This document shows, one piece after another, positions 49,648-58,943 of a DNA stretch of 64,000 nt; the first letter of the stretch is position 1, and every line of letters starts with the position of its first letter. Source of the DNA: Hallerella sp964587155 (GTDB lineage: Bacteria; Fibrobacterota; Fibrobacteria; Fibrobacterales; Fibrobacteraceae); the NCBI GenBank assembly GCA_964587155.1, contig CAZPKF010000014.1, positions 1-64,000 on the forward strand. The letters run 5' to 3'. The notes beneath the pieces were generated by a model. The model saw only the letters and a list, made by a program, of their open reading frames with translations. It was not told the origin of the DNA and ran no database searches. A program made the translations under genes and the position numbers.

Positions 49648-52515
49648 GTGAAGTTCAAACATCCTAAAAAAATCAAGCGGACTCTAGCCGGAATGTTGAC
49701 CGGCATCGTCATGACGCTTCTTTTGATGCTCATCCCGCAATCCATTTTAAACCGGGCGGAATATCTTTTTTACGACGTTTTTTCCAAGTATCATTCCGGG
49801 AAAATCACCGACCATTCAGACGACATTTACATCGTCGACATTGACGAAAATTCGCTTGCCAAATACGGTCCTTACAACGAATGGACTCGAGAAATGCACG
49901 CCAAAGTCGTCAATAAACTCGAACAAGGCGGAGCAGCCGCCATCGCATTTGACATTCTTTTCAAAAATGCAGATTTCGGAAACAGGAACGCTCTCCGTAC
50001 AGAAAAAGTACTAAGCCATATCTATCCCGAAAAAGAATGGCACGAGGATTTTGAAAAAATCCGCGCCGCATACGATTACGACTCCATCTTGGTGAGAACC
50101 ATCGCCGAAAATCCGAACGTCGTCATTTGCGGCACGTTCAGTTCCCGCACCGACTACAAACATCAATCCCAATGGATGCCCCTCAGCACAGCCCAGCGCG
50201 CAAGGGACATCGCCGCCCGCCCAACTTTTGACTTGCAACAATCATCGGCCCCGGAAAACATCGAACAAAAAGATCTTCTCGACAACGTGTTTCCCGATCT
50301 TTCCCGCGCTTCGCAGAACTTCGGCATCGCAAATGCGACTCCCGATCCCGATGGCGTTTTGCGCCGGATGCAATTATTTTACCGCTTTCCCAACACGGAA
50401 CTTTGGCCAGAAGATCCCGGGAAAATTTACCCCATTTTTTCCATCGCCACTCTCATGTATTTATTCAAAACCCATCCGGACTCCGTGAAAATCGAAATGG
50501 GCAATTATGCAGATTTGGGAAAGCCCTTCGGCATTTACAGAGACTCATCGGGAACTCTCCATACAACATATCCACAAATCACACTCCCCATGGTGCGGCA
50601 AATCATCCGAAACGCAAAGACTCTTTCCCAAGCGCCTAAAAACGACAGCCTGGCAACAACTTTTGTGGAATTGTCGCCACAGATCCGTGTACAAAAAGAT
50701 TCTGCGGGCAATATTTTTATCATGACTGGAGAAGGCGATTTTGAACCGGATGACAGCGAACTGACCGCTTACGACCAAGAATCTTTCGCCGCATACAAAG
50801 CGCAAGTAAACTCGCTATCCAAAGGTTCTTCCCTTTGGATATCCGCCCCGCTAGACTTCCACTTCGACAAACAAGAAGAGCGTTGGATTCCCAATTATTC
50901 AATTCTTTCTTCCGACGTTCTCGAAGACCTTTACCAAGCGGACACAGTCGCTTTTGAAAAACTTCTTCCCGGCGAAGAGCTCCGATTTGGAGAAAGCAAG
51001 CGCATTCCCATCGACGACCACGGCAATTTCCTGCTGAACTTCCGGAGCGCATACAACATTCCTCCGGCGAACCGTACATTTGGACATTTGTCCTATTACG
51101 ATGTCATCGAAGGCCGGATTCCTCCCGAAACATACCAAGGGAAAATCTTCATTTTGGGCAGTGCAGCGCCAGCCATGTTCGACTTTTATGCGGCTCCACA
51201 CGAAGACCACTTCCCCGCCGTTCTCGTACATGCGACGATTATCGACAACATCCTCAAAAACGATTACCTCAAATCCGACTTTCCGAATGCGATTCTCTAC
51301 GCTGTCACCGCGGTGGCCGCAATTCTCATCGGACTATTCGCTTCGCAGTATTTCGCCGCAGCGTTTTTACTGTTGCTCTTTGTCTTCGATATCGCCCTTT
51401 CTTACTTCTTTTTTTCAAAAGGCATCTATATCGGATGCGCAACATTCCTCATCGAGGGCGTTCTCGCATTCATCGGTTCTTTCTTTGTGCGTTTTTACTT
51501 TGAAAACCGCGACAAAACATTCCTCGACAAATCCTTCAAGCAGTATATTTCGGATAAACTAATCGATGAAATGCTATCGAACGAAAAGGAGCCCGAACTC
51601 GGCGGCGAAAAAAAATACCTGACGGCATTTTTCACAGACATCCAGGGCTTTTCCTCTTTCTCGGAACAGATCGGCGACCCCAAAAAATTAGTGGACCTGC
51701 TGAACGATTATTTGACAGCCATGACGGACATCATCAAGGACGAAAACCAGGGAACTCTCGACAAATACGAAGGCGACGCCATCATCGCGTTTTTCGGAGC
51801 GCCTTCGCCAATAAAGTTCCAACGCAGGCACGCCCTCCAAAGCGCCATCTCCATGCAGAAAGCGCAAATGGCCATCCGTGAAAACTGGAAACGCCATAAA
51901 AATCACAAAGGACACGACCTGCCCAAAAACGTTTCTTTTCCGGAAAGCGTTTACCAAATGCACACGCGCATCGGCATCAATTCCGGCGACATTCTCGTGG
52001 GCAACATGGGGTCTGAATCGCGGAAAAATTACACCATTATGGGAGACGCCGTGAACCTCGCTTCAAGGCTAGAAAGCATCGGCAAACAATACGGGACGTA
52101 CATCTTGGTAAGCGAAGAAACCCTGACCGGCACTCATGATCCAGAAGACAAGAACGATTACCGCGAAGAATTCATTTCACGGCCCATCGACAAACTGAAA
52201 GTCGTCGGCAAAAGCGAGGCTGTCCAAGTATACGAAGTCCTTTGCCATCGAGACGACCACGAGGCGGGAAGATTCAAGTTGCTGTGTTCTTTTTGGAAAA
52301 AAGCCCAAGACCTTTACTTTGCCGGGGAATGGGAAAAGGCTGCCGCCGCATTTGAAGAATCCAAACTATTAGAGCCGCATCTGCAGAATCAAGATCCGGG
52401 CGCGCGCCCCACTCCGTCGGAAGTTTTCATTGATCGTTGCCGGGAATACGCCTCCAAACCGCCAATTCCCCCAGGAACGCCCTGGGACGGCATTTACGTG
52501 GCCACCTCCAAATAA
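49648..52515 (+). CDS. CHASE2-domain class III adenylate cyclase
   Basis: 955 residues starting with GTG. One N-terminal membrane segment (about 12-32), a large extracellular CHASE2 region (about 45-535), three membrane segments (about 545-615) and a cytoplasmic class III cyclase domain (about 650-850). Catalytic features are FTDIQGFS and YEGDAIIAFFG for the two metal aspartates, LDKYEGD with the lysine that favours ATP, and MGDAVNLASRLES with the N and R of the transition-state pair. A helical tail follows. It should turn an outside signal into cAMP; the ligand is unknown. An ATG at 49637 is out of frame. Confidence 0.92.
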   Translation: MKFKHPKKIKRTLAGMLTGIVMTLLLMLIPQSILNRAEYLFYDVFSKYHSGKITDHSDDIYIVDIDENSLAKYGPYNEWTREMHAKVVNKLEQGGAAAIAFDILFKNADFGNRNALRTEKVLSHIYPEKEWHEDFEKIRAAYDYDSILVRTIAENPNVVICGTFSSRTDYKHQSQWMPLSTAQRARDIAARPTFDLQQSSAPENIEQKDLLDNVFPDLSRASQNFGIANATPDPDGVLRRMQLFYRFPNTELWPEDPGKIYPIFSIATLMYLFKTHPDSVKIEMGNYADLGKPFGIYRDSSGTLHTTYPQITLPMVRQIIRNAKTLSQAPKNDSLATTFVELSPQIRVQKDSAGNIFIMTGEGDFEPDDSELTAYDQESFAAYKAQVNSLSKGSSLWISAPLDFHFDKQEERWIPNYSILSSDVLEDLYQADTVAFEKLLPGEELRFGESKRIPIDDHGNFLLNFRSAYNIPPANRTFGHLSYYDVIEGRIPPETYQGKIFILGSAAPAMFDFYAAPHEDHFPAVLVHATIIDNILKNDYLKSDFPNAILYAVTAVAAILIGLFASQYFAAAFLLLLFVFDIALSYFFFSKGIYIGCATFLIEGVLAFIGSFFVRFYFENRDKTFLDKSFKQYISDKLIDEMLSNEKEPELGGEKKYLTAFFTDIQGFSSFSEQIGDPKKLVDLLNDYLTAMTDIIKDENQGTLDKYEGDAIIAFFGAPSPIKFQRRHALQSAISMQKAQMAIRENWKRHKNHKGHDLPKNVSFPESVYQMHTRIGINSGDILVGNMGSESRKNYTIMGDAVNLASRLESIGKQYGTYILVSEETLTGTHDPEDKNDYREEFISRPIDKLKVVGKSEAVQVYEVLCHRDDHEAGRFKLLCSFWKKAQDLYFAGEWEKAAAAFEESKLLEPHLQNQDPGARPTPSEVFIDRCREYASKPPIPPGTPWDGIYVATSK

Positions 52516-52542
52516 AAAAATCCGCAGATTAACTGCGGATTT
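52513..52542. terminator. Bidirectional terminator between the cyclase and the 52562 gene
   Basis: AAATCCGCAG and CTGCGGATTT form a 10-bp stem with a 5-base loop; the minus-strand side has a long T-run. Confidence 0.9.
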
Positions 52543-52561
52543 CAATCATCGAACAAACCGA

Positions 52562-52879
52562 TTACTTGCCGAACTTGGCACTTGCCTGCTGAACCTTGGG
52601 ATCCGCCTGGGCTGCTTTGATTTTGCGCTTGATATCGTCTTCAATTCCACGTTTGAGTTTTCCAGCGAGAGCTTCGCCAAAACGGTCTGCAAGCGTATCC
52701 GAAAGAATGGCCGGTTTCTTGGAGGCCTGTCCGAACTTGCCGGACGGACGACGCCGAGGCTTTCTGGCGGATTTTTTCGCGGAGTCGGTCTTTTCGGACT
52801 TTTTCGCAGGTGCATTCGTTTCCGGTGCGACAATTTCGGTCTTGATTTCAGGAGTTTCGTTTTTTTCGTTCTCAGCCAT
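52562..52879 (-). CDS. Basic, low-complexity protein of unknown function
   Basis: 105 residues. The N-terminal half is Glu/Lys/Ala-rich and probably disordered, then KKSARKPRRRPSGKFGQ, a strongly basic patch as in nucleic-acid-binding tails, and a predicted helix (LADRFGEALAGKLKRGIEDDIKRKIKAAQAD). GAGG lies 6 nt before ATG 52879 and a terminator follows the stop. No family recognised. Confidence 0.7.
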   Translation of the reverse strand: MAENEKNETPEIKTEIVAPETNAPAKKSEKTDSAKKSARKPRRRPSGKFGQASKKPAILSDTLADRFGEALAGKLKRGIEDDIKRKIKAAQADPKVQQASAKFGK

Positions 52880-53009
52880 ATTTTACCTCGGTAGATGATG
52901 TTAGCTATTTCCGCGCCAAATTTAGAAAAATTTCAAGGCGTAAACGAAAAATCCATCTCCTTTTTAGCAATGAAAGCGAAAAACTTCGCCATTAACGGAA
53001 AATCAAGTG

Positions 53010-53564
53010 TCAATTTCTAGGGGAAGAGATTGCCGGACGGTACCGTTTTCCGCAAATCGTCACGAGAATGCCCGCTTGGGCGAACATATAATAAGCTGTG
53101 TCCCGGCTGTTGTTCAAAGATGAATTCGCATCGTAATCATCTTTGGTGACAAAAATTTCCGACACTCCGGACAACGCAATTTCTAGTGCGCAGCGTTCAC
53201 AGGGAAATCCGATGACATAGAGTTTGGAACCGGGCGGGACTTTTCCGCGGGCATAGTGCAGCGCATTAATTTCGGCATGCACCATAAACGGATACTTGTT
53301 CGCTTCAAATTCATGATGAGAAAGGACTTCCCCGGATTCCGCATCCAGCAAATCATAAGCCAATTTCTGCTTTTCGCGCGTATAAGGTATTGTCGCGTCA
53401 TCAAAACTCGCCGGTGCGCCGTTGTATCCCGTACTGAGCACTCGTCCATCGCCTGACACCAAAACGGCTCCCATCCGGGTATTCTGGTCTTTGGAAAGGC
53501 GCGCTTGCGCAAGCATCATATCCGTATAAACTTCATCGCGTAATTTTCTGCGTTCTTCGTTCAT
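53010..53564 (-). CDS. Deoxycytidylate (dCMP) deaminase-like protein
   Basis: 184 residues with the zinc-dependent deaminase motifs HAEINAL (about residue 95) and PCERCALEI (about 122), plus GAVLVSGDGRVLSTGYNGAP at the start. These match the dCMP deaminase (ComEB) family, which makes dUMP for thymidylate synthesis. A longer-than-usual stretch between the two halves (SHHEFEANKYPFMV) is normal for the family. GGAG precedes ATG 53564. Confidence 0.88.
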   Translation of the reverse strand: MNEERRKLRDEVYTDMMLAQARLSKDQNTRMGAVLVSGDGRVLSTGYNGAPASFDDATIPYTREKQKLAYDLLDAESGEVLSHHEFEANKYPFMVHAEINALHYARGKVPPGSKLYVIGFPCERCALEIALSGVSEIFVTKDDYDANSSLNNSRDTAYYMFAQAGILVTICGKRYRPAISSPRN

Positions 53565-53599
53565 GGTTTCTCCGAAGGATCTGAATCTTCCCCAAAAAT

Positions 53600-53633
53600 A
53601 AAAAGAAAGTCATCCAAGATGAACTTTCTTTTT
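53600..53633 (-). terminator. Rho-independent terminator of tRNA-Pro(TGG)
   Basis: A long A/T-rich stem (AAAGAAAGTTCATC against GATGACTTTCTTT with one bulged base), followed on the minus strand by a T-rich tract. Confidence 0.85.
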
Positions 53634-53634
53634 A

Positions 53635-53708
53635 TCGGGATAGCCAGATTCGAACTGACGACATTCTGCTCCCAAAGCAGACGCTCTACCAGGCTGAGCT
53701 ACATCCCG
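53635..53708 (-). tRNA. tRNA-Pro(TGG)
   Basis: 74 bases: acceptor CGGGATG/TATCCCG with discriminator A, D arm GCTCAGCCTGGTAGAGC, anticodon stem TCTGC/GCAGA around TTTGGGA (anticodon TGG), and T loop TTCGAAT. CCA not encoded. A TATATT element at 53719-53724 lies 10 nt upstream. Confidence 0.96.
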
Positions 53709-53718
53709 CAGCGGTCAA

Positions 53719-53724
53719 AATATA
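53719..53724 (-). promoter_or_regulatory. Predicted -10 element of tRNA-Pro(TGG)
   Basis: TATATT preceded by TTC on the minus strand, 10 nt before the mature 5' end. Confidence 0.5.
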
Positions 53725-53768
53725 GAATAATTCCGCCGTTTTGGAAATGGAGACTGGGCGAAAACGAA

Positions 53769-54887
53769 TTATTCGCCAAGGCATTCATCCAACTTTTGAC
53801 AAATTTCCCTTTTGTCCATTTTCTGTCCGATGAAAACCAAACGGATTTCACGGTCGCCGTATTTGTCATCCCACATTTTCCGCACTTCCGGTTCTTCTTC
53901 CAAAGCGCTTTTCTGTTCGGATTCGTTCAACGAGGCAATCCAACGTCCAAGACAACGTGCGCTGGCATCCTTGCCCGCCTGTTCAAAGATGTAAGAATAT
54001 GTGCGGTCGTCATCAAACCACATGATTCCTTTCGAACGGATAATGCTCGATGGGTAATGGTCCAAAAATGCTTCGAGTTTTTCCCGGCAAAACGGACGGC
54101 GCGCCATGTATACAAACGTTCCTATACCGTATTCTTCCGACTCGCCTTCTTCCTCTTCTTCGGGATTGTTCAGCTGTTGAATCCAAGCCGCCGACGAAGA
54201 GACCTTTTCAAAATCAAAAAGATGCGTGTCCAAAACATCTTTCATGTCGACTTTTCCAAAGGTCGTTTCTATCATTTTCGCTTCGGGCTGGAGTGCGCGC
54301 ACAACCGCTTTCACGTGCTGCAAATCTTCTGCAGAAATTTTGTCGACCTTGTTCAAGACAATCGTGTTGCAGAATTCAATTTGCTGCACCAAAAGACTCG
54401 CAACGTCTTCTTCATCCTTGTCTTCCGCCAAAAGCTTATCGCCACCGCCGAATTCCGTCGCAAGCCGCAGCACGTCCACCACCGAAATAATGCCGTCCAA
54501 ATGACACGGCAGCGGCGTACCGTCTTTGCCCTGGAGCTTTGATCCCATTAACGTAATCGTCTGCGCAATGGGAAGCGGTTCACAAATGCCACTCGCTTCA
54601 ATGAGGATGTAATCGAATTTTTGCTGTTCGAGAATCTGCGCTATTTGTTCCAACAAATCCGTTTTCAAGGTACAACAAATGCAGCCGTTTGAAAGCGGAA
54701 CAACGGAATCCTTCTGCTGAACATTCCCCCCTTTTTCAATTAGCGTCTGATCGATATTCACTTCACCGATATCGTTCACAATGACCGCAACCCGATATCC
54801 CTGCTGGTTGTTCAAGACATGGTTCAACAGTGTCGTTTTGCCGGCTCCCAGGTAACCGGCGAGGAGCGTGATAGGTACAGATTTCAT
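53769..54887 (-). CDS. CobW/ZNG1-family GTPase, probable zinc chaperone
   Basis: About 372 residues: Walker A LLAGYLGAGKTTLLNHVL near residue 8, the metal-binding GCICCT (CxCC) near residue 66, Walker B-type DYILIEASGICEP and NKVD for guanine; then the CobW C-terminal domain (FVYMARRPFCREKLEAFLDHYP). Family members hand zinc to enzymes or support uptake. ATG 54887 has AAGGAG 9 nt upstream. Nearby is a ZnuB-type ABC permease, which supports zinc. The sequence between the GTPase and C-terminal parts is acidic (EEEEEGESEE). Confidence 0.9.
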   Translation of the reverse strand: MKSVPITLLAGYLGAGKTTLLNHVLNNQQGYRVAVIVNDIGEVNIDQTLIEKGGNVQQKDSVVPLSNGCICCTLKTDLLEQIAQILEQQKFDYILIEASGICEPLPIAQTITLMGSKLQGKDGTPLPCHLDGIISVVDVLRLATEFGGGDKLLAEDKDEEDVASLLVQQIEFCNTIVLNKVDKISAEDLQHVKAVVRALQPEAKMIETTFGKVDMKDVLDTHLFDFEKVSSSAAWIQQLNNPEEEEEGESEEYGIGTFVYMARRPFCREKLEAFLDHYPSSIIRSKGIMWFDDDRTYSYIFEQAGKDASARCLGRWIASLNESEQKSALEEEPEVRKMWDDKYGDREIRLVFIGQKMDKREICQKLDECLGE

Positions 54888-54993
54888 AAATAGACTCCTT
54901 GTCAAATTTCCGGCGAAAATTTACCAAATTTCAAGCCGTCCGATTTCATTTTTTTGAATTCAAAAGACGATTCAACGGATAAAGCAAAACGAA

Positions 54994-55407
54994 TCATTCT
55001 TCGCGGAAAATGCGAAACCGCTCCCAAGGACGGCAAATCGCATAAAGCGAGGATCCCAAGATGCCCCCGACAGTATCCGCTAGAATATCGCCCAAAGAAG
55101 CGTCTCTGCCGGGAACAAAACTCTGGTGAAATTCATCCAGTGCGCCAAAGAGAACGCAAAACAAGACGCAAACGACTGCCCAGACAAAAGGCTTCGAATT
55201 CCAGCGGGCGTTCGAAAACCAAAAGCCGAAAAATGCGGCAAGCACGGCGAAAGTCATTCCGTGCACAAGTTTATCAAACGGAGGGACAAGCCATCCCATA
55301 CCCGTTCCGGGGATCGACGAGGCGCGGAAAATCAACGCCATCCACAAGATTCCGGGAATATAACGAAAGAGAGGGTAACGTTGAAAAAGAGAGTCCAAAG
55401 ATTTCAT
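54994..55407 (-). CDS. VanZ-family membrane protein
   Basis: 137 residues with four membrane segments and the VanZ core HGMTFAVLAAFFGFWF ... GALDEFHQSFVPGRDASLGDILADTVGGILG, where the D-E-x-H-Q and R-x-x-x-x-D residues are the conserved ones. Family role is unclear; some members affect glycopeptide resistance. TATATT at 55414-55419 ends 6 nt before ATG 55407, suggesting an independent leaderless transcript. Confidence 0.88.
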   Translation of the reverse strand: MKSLDSLFQRYPLFRYIPGILWMALIFRASSIPGTGMGWLVPPFDKLVHGMTFAVLAAFFGFWFSNARWNSKPFVWAVVCVLFCVLFGALDEFHQSFVPGRDASLGDILADTVGGILGSSLYAICRPWERFRIFREE

Positions 55408-55413
55408 AGCGAA

Positions 55414-55419
55414 AATATA
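55414..55419 (-). promoter_or_regulatory. Predicted -10 element of the VanZ gene (leaderless)
   Basis: TATATT, 6 nt before ATG 55407, placed in the 15-base gap after the ABC permease stop. Confidence 0.5.
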
Positions 55420-55422
55420 AAA

Positions 55423-56244
55423 CTAAACGGCCCGCCTGCGAAAACGGAGAAAAACCCAGTTGACAACATAAAGTGCGACGCTCATCAAAATAATCGTGGG
55501 GCCGACTGTAAAATTCAGCAGATAAGCGAGAAACAGTCCCGCCAACGAAAGGATTTCGGAAAGCGCGCAAGAAAGGAACATCATCCGTTTCAAACTTTTT
55601 GAATGCCCTTCGGCGACATAAGCGGGAATGGTGAGAAGCGCAATGACAAGAATCAATCCCACTGTTTGAACCGCCATGACGACCGTACAGGCGACCATCG
55701 CCATCAAAAGCATATAAAGTCCAAGGACAGGCACTCCGCGGACACGGGCAAATTCCGGGTCATGGGAAACAGCCAGAAACGGGCGGAAAAAGACCGCGGA
55801 AAGAAACAAAATGGCCGCTGTCAAAAAAAACATGCCGAGCAGCAGTTCCCGCGAAACAGTCAAGATGCTTCCAAAGAGAAAACTTGTCAAATCCCCACTG
55901 TAACCGGGAGTCAAATCAGTCAAAATGACTCCGGCCGCCATGCCGCCAGCCCAAATCACATTGATGAGCGTATCGGAACGCTCCCGCCTTTTCCACGTCA
56001 AATACCCCATGGCAAAAGCACAAACCAAAGCCACCCCCAAAGCTCCCAACAGAGGCGAAAATCCACAAAAACACGCAAGCCCGATTCCCCCGAAAGACGC
56101 ATGTGCGACGCCGCCAGCCGTGCCGGCAATCCGGTTTACGACCACGTAAGAACCTACAACCCCGCAAGCTGCAGCCACGAGAATTGCCGCCAAAAAGGCG
56201 TTCTGCATAAAATCCAAGGAAAACATTTCAAGAAGCATCGGCAT
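55423..56244 (-). CDS. Metal ABC transporter permease (ZnuB/TroC-type)
   Basis: 273 residues with about eight membrane segments; conserved family text includes VGSYVVVNRIAGTAGGVAHASFGGIGLACF near residue 30 and ALLTIPAYVAEGHSKSLKRMM near residue 205. Members carry zinc, manganese or iron inward with a binding protein and an ATPase, neither of which is in this window. Fourth in a minus-strand run after dgt and the HAD protein (gaps of 7 bases or less); the CobW GTPase further on suggests zinc. Confidence 0.88.
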   Translation of the reverse strand: MPMLLEMFSLDFMQNAFLAAILVAAACGVVGSYVVVNRIAGTAGGVAHASFGGIGLACFCGFSPLLGALGVALVCAFAMGYLTWKRRERSDTLINVIWAGGMAAGVILTDLTPGYSGDLTSFLFGSILTVSRELLLGMFFLTAAILFLSAVFFRPFLAVSHDPEFARVRGVPVLGLYMLLMAMVACTVVMAVQTVGLILVIALLTIPAYVAEGHSKSLKRMMFLSCALSEILSLAGLFLAYLLNFTVGPTIILMSVALYVVNWVFLRFRRRAV

Positions 56245-56251
56245 CTCTCAA

Positions 56252-56935
56252 TCAAAAAGGAATCTTGTCCAAAATAGCAGGGAGCTCCATCAACGTCGAA
56301 ATTCGGAAATCCGGAGAAAAAGAAACAGGCTCTGTCGACGGATTCACCCAAACCGTAATCCAGCCTCTGGATTTGGCCGGCGACAAATTCGTCTCCGAGT
56401 CATCCAGCAATACGATCCGCCGTTTGGATTCTCCACGCCGAAAAACGCCATCTGCTTCCAAAACGGCTTCCATCTTTTCGTAAGCGGAATTTTGCGGTTT
56501 CCCTTCCCAATCCAGATTTTCAAGCCCTACGATGCGGCAAAAGCAATCCAAAACGCCCATCCGCGAAGCGCCTATGCGGCTCCAGTCCGAGCGGCCATTT
56601 GTGAAAATATACTTCGGGCCGCTGAGGGATTTTAAAAGAACCCTCTTCTCTTTGGCAGGGCATGGATACGTCAAGAATTCCGGATTGTGAATAAAGTCAA
56701 AAAAATCGTCCGGTGAAACGCCGTAAACAGAACGAAGTCCGGAAAGCGTCGTTCCAAAACGCTTTAAGTAATCCTTCCGAATGCGTTGTGCGTCTTCAAA
56801 AGAGCACCCGACAATCCGTTCGACAAATTGGGAAATTCGAACATCAAGAGAATCCAAAACCGCCCTTTCCGTATGGGAGTAAAGGGTCAAATCATAATCA
56901 AAAAGCCAAACGTTCTCTTTCCGCCGCTCTGTCAT
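56252..56935 (-). CDS. HAD-family pyrimidine 5'-nucleotidase-like hydrolase
   Basis: 227 residues: motif I WLFDYDLTLY (nucleophile and acid aspartates near residues 13 and 15), a helical cap, motif II FTNGRSDWS, and motif IV IVLLDDSETNL. The layout and the SLSGPKYIFTNG stretch match SDT1/PPM-type pyrimidine nucleotidases. Its start overlaps the dgt stop by 4 bases, so dNTP hydrolysis and nucleotide dephosphorylation are encoded together. Confidence 0.85.
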   Translation of the reverse strand: MTERRKENVWLFDYDLTLYSHTERAVLDSLDVRISQFVERIVGCSFEDAQRIRKDYLKRFGTTLSGLRSVYGVSPDDFFDFIHNPEFLTYPCPAKEKRVLLKSLSGPKYIFTNGRSDWSRIGASRMGVLDCFCRIVGLENLDWEGKPQNSAYEKMEAVLEADGVFRRGESKRRIVLLDDSETNLSPAKSRGWITVWVNPSTEPVSFSPDFRISTLMELPAILDKIPF

Positions 56936-58236
56936 TGAACAAGCCCGCTGATTTGCTGCGCAAGGTAAGAGGCGTAATTGTCCGTCATTCCAGACACAAA
57001 ATCCAAAACCTGATGATAAGCTTCTAGCCTAGTCACCGATTGCCCGATTTTCGACTGCCCAATCAAGCGCACAATGCGCGCGCCTCGGTAAGACGAGCGG
57101 CCATACTTGCGAAATTCATAGACTCCGCCCACAAAAGCATCCAAAACCGTGCAAAGGGTCGTGTAACTGCCCACTTCGAGTTCTGTCTTGCGGCGATCCG
57201 GATAAATCCGTTCACGCCCCAAACGCTTGGCAATGCGGATTCCGTTCACCGCATCGGAATCCGCAAGTTCAAGCAACGTTCCCTGCAGTTTTCCATCCAT
57301 GATTTCCGGATAATGTTGAACAAAAACCAGGGCTACCGCGTCTATCAAATTCTGAATGGCGAGTCCCCGCACGCTCGAAAGAAAATCACGAAAATTTTGC
57401 CCGTTTTCATTGTATTCCTTGTCGATATCCACATCGGGACCGCAAAAGTATTCGAACATGTTGCGCACATCGGCAAATTGCAAAATTCCCAGTTCAATCG
57501 CATCTTCCACATCCAGAATGCAATAGCAAATGTCGTCTGCCGCCTCCACGAGATAGCTCAACGGATGCCGCATCCAGACACCGTTTCCAATTTCCGGAAC
57601 GCCGAGAACATTCGCCATTTCACGGTAATCATCCGCTTCCGTTTGAAAAAGGCTTGTCGGCGCGCCGTAAGAAGCCAAACGCGGATATTTCATCATCGAA
57701 GAAATCGTGGGATAGGTCAAGCGCATTCCGCCATCGAGAAAATGATATTCGAGCTTCGACAAAATGCGCACCCCTTGAGCATTGCCATCGAAGTTTTCAA
57801 AATCCAGCATGTCCTTGTCGGAAAACTCCTTGAGCGGATCTGAGTCGCGGTTTCTTTTAAACCAATCCCGGATGGCGGCTTCGCCGGCATGACCGAACGG
57901 CGGATTTCCGATGTCATGGGAAAGCGCAGCGGATTGCGCAATGGTGCCAAGCAAAGAGGCGTTGAAATTTTTGGGAAATTCCTTTTGCAATTGATTGAAG
58001 ACGGCTATCGCCAAACTCCGCGAAACACTCGAAACTTCAATCGAATGGGTCAATCGGCTGTGGACATGGTCGTTTACCGAAAACGGATGCACTTGCGTTT
58101 TTCGGCCCAGCCTGCGAAACGCAGTCGAAAAAACAATCCGGTCATAATCGCGGTGAAAATTGGAACGATTCGGGTCAAGAATCGCCGGATGGCCGTAGCG
58201 TGTTGCCGAAAGGAGAGTTTCCCAATGGAGAATCAT
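56932..58236 (-). CDS. dgt: dGTP triphosphohydrolase
   Basis: 434 residues, HD-domain enzyme that removes triphosphate from dGTP. HSRLTHSIEVSSVSRSLA and ALSHDIGNPPFGHAGEAAIRDWF carry the metal-binding His/Asp pairs near residues 63 and 108; the DRIVFSTAFRRLGRKTQV opening is characteristic. Length fits the Dgt family. AGGAAA lies upstream of ATG 58236. First gene of a run with the HAD nucleotidase and metal permease. Confidence 0.93.
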   Translation of the reverse strand: MILHWETLLSATRYGHPAILDPNRSNFHRDYDRIVFSTAFRRLGRKTQVHPFSVNDHVHSRLTHSIEVSSVSRSLAIAVFNQLQKEFPKNFNASLLGTIAQSAALSHDIGNPPFGHAGEAAIRDWFKRNRDSDPLKEFSDKDMLDFENFDGNAQGVRILSKLEYHFLDGGMRLTYPTISSMMKYPRLASYGAPTSLFQTEADDYREMANVLGVPEIGNGVWMRHPLSYLVEAADDICYCILDVEDAIELGILQFADVRNMFEYFCGPDVDIDKEYNENGQNFRDFLSSVRGLAIQNLIDAVALVFVQHYPEIMDGKLQGTLLELADSDAVNGIRIAKRLGRERIYPDRRKTELEVGSYTTLCTVLDAFVGGVYEFRKYGRSSYRGARIVRLIGQSKIGQSVTRLEAYHQVLDFVSGMTDNYASYLAQQISGLVQ

Positions 58237-58371
58237 AAACGTTTCCTGCCGGCAAACGGAATGTCGCCGGCAATCGTCAATTTAGAAATATTTGAATCAA
58301 AGATTTTGCACCGGACGAACCCTTCGCCAAAGTTTCGCAAGCGCCTTCGCCGAGCAAGCGCAAAATGTTGT

Positions 58372-58377
58372 TAAATT
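58372..58377 (+). promoter_or_regulatory. Predicted -10 element of the CBM9-like gene (leaderless)
   Basis: TAAATT, 7 nt before ATG 58385; no Shine-Dalgarno. Confidence 0.4.
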
Positions 58378-58384
58378 TCAATGC

Positions 58385-58936
58385 ATGAAACTGATGCCAA
58401 ATCGCCTTTGGGAAAGCAACGCAACAGAACCCCTTCCCCATGTCATCGCCCATGTCTTCAAAGACAGACAATTTCTCCACGTCCGATTCCAAGTCTGCGA
58501 ACCCCGCGAATGCTACTCTGCCGAAATGGAAAAAGATGGCGGAAAAGCCTGGGAAGAAAGCTGTGTCGAAATTTTCATCGAATCCCAAGATTCTCCCGGC
58601 GAATACGTCAATTTCGAATTCACCAGCCGCGGATTCTGCTTTGCCGCCTCGGGCCGCGACCGCCATCACCGACGAGAATTTTTACCTGGGCAATACGCCC
58701 GCATTTTGCGTTTCCCCAAAGCCCCGGAATTCAACGGGAACTTTGTGAATTGGGAACTGACTGTGTGGATTCCACTGAATCTTCTCGGTGTCAAAAGCTC
58801 ATCAACGGGAAAAATCCGCGGAAACCTTTACAAATGTGGAGACAAAACGCGTCGTCCGCATTATTTGTCCGCATTCCCCATCCACACAGAAAAGCCCGAT
58901 TTTCACCAAATGCGTTTTTTCCAAAAAATCCTCTAG
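58385..58936 (+). CDS. Carbohydrate-binding module family 9-like protein
   Basis: 183 residues with the CBM9-like sandwich: FLHVRFQVCEPRECYSAEM, WEESCVEIFIESQD, YVNFEFTSRGFCFAASGRDR, VNWELTVWIPLNLLG, GNLYKCGDKTRRPHYLS, and a C-terminal PDFHQMRFFQKIL. No signal peptide is seen, so it may be cytoplasmic or periplasm-free; the ligand is unknown. Start ATG 58385 was preferred over 58292, which lies upstream of the -10 element. Followed 7 bases later by an M23 peptidase. Confidence 0.82.
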   Translation: MKLMPNRLWESNATEPLPHVIAHVFKDRQFLHVRFQVCEPRECYSAEMEKDGGKAWEESCVEIFIESQDSPGEYVNFEFTSRGFCFAASGRDRHHRREFLPGQYARILRFPKAPEFNGNFVNWELTVWIPLNLLGVKSSSTGKIRGNLYKCGDKTRRPHYLSAFPIHTEKPDFHQMRFFQKIL

Positions 58937-58943
58937 GCTTTTC

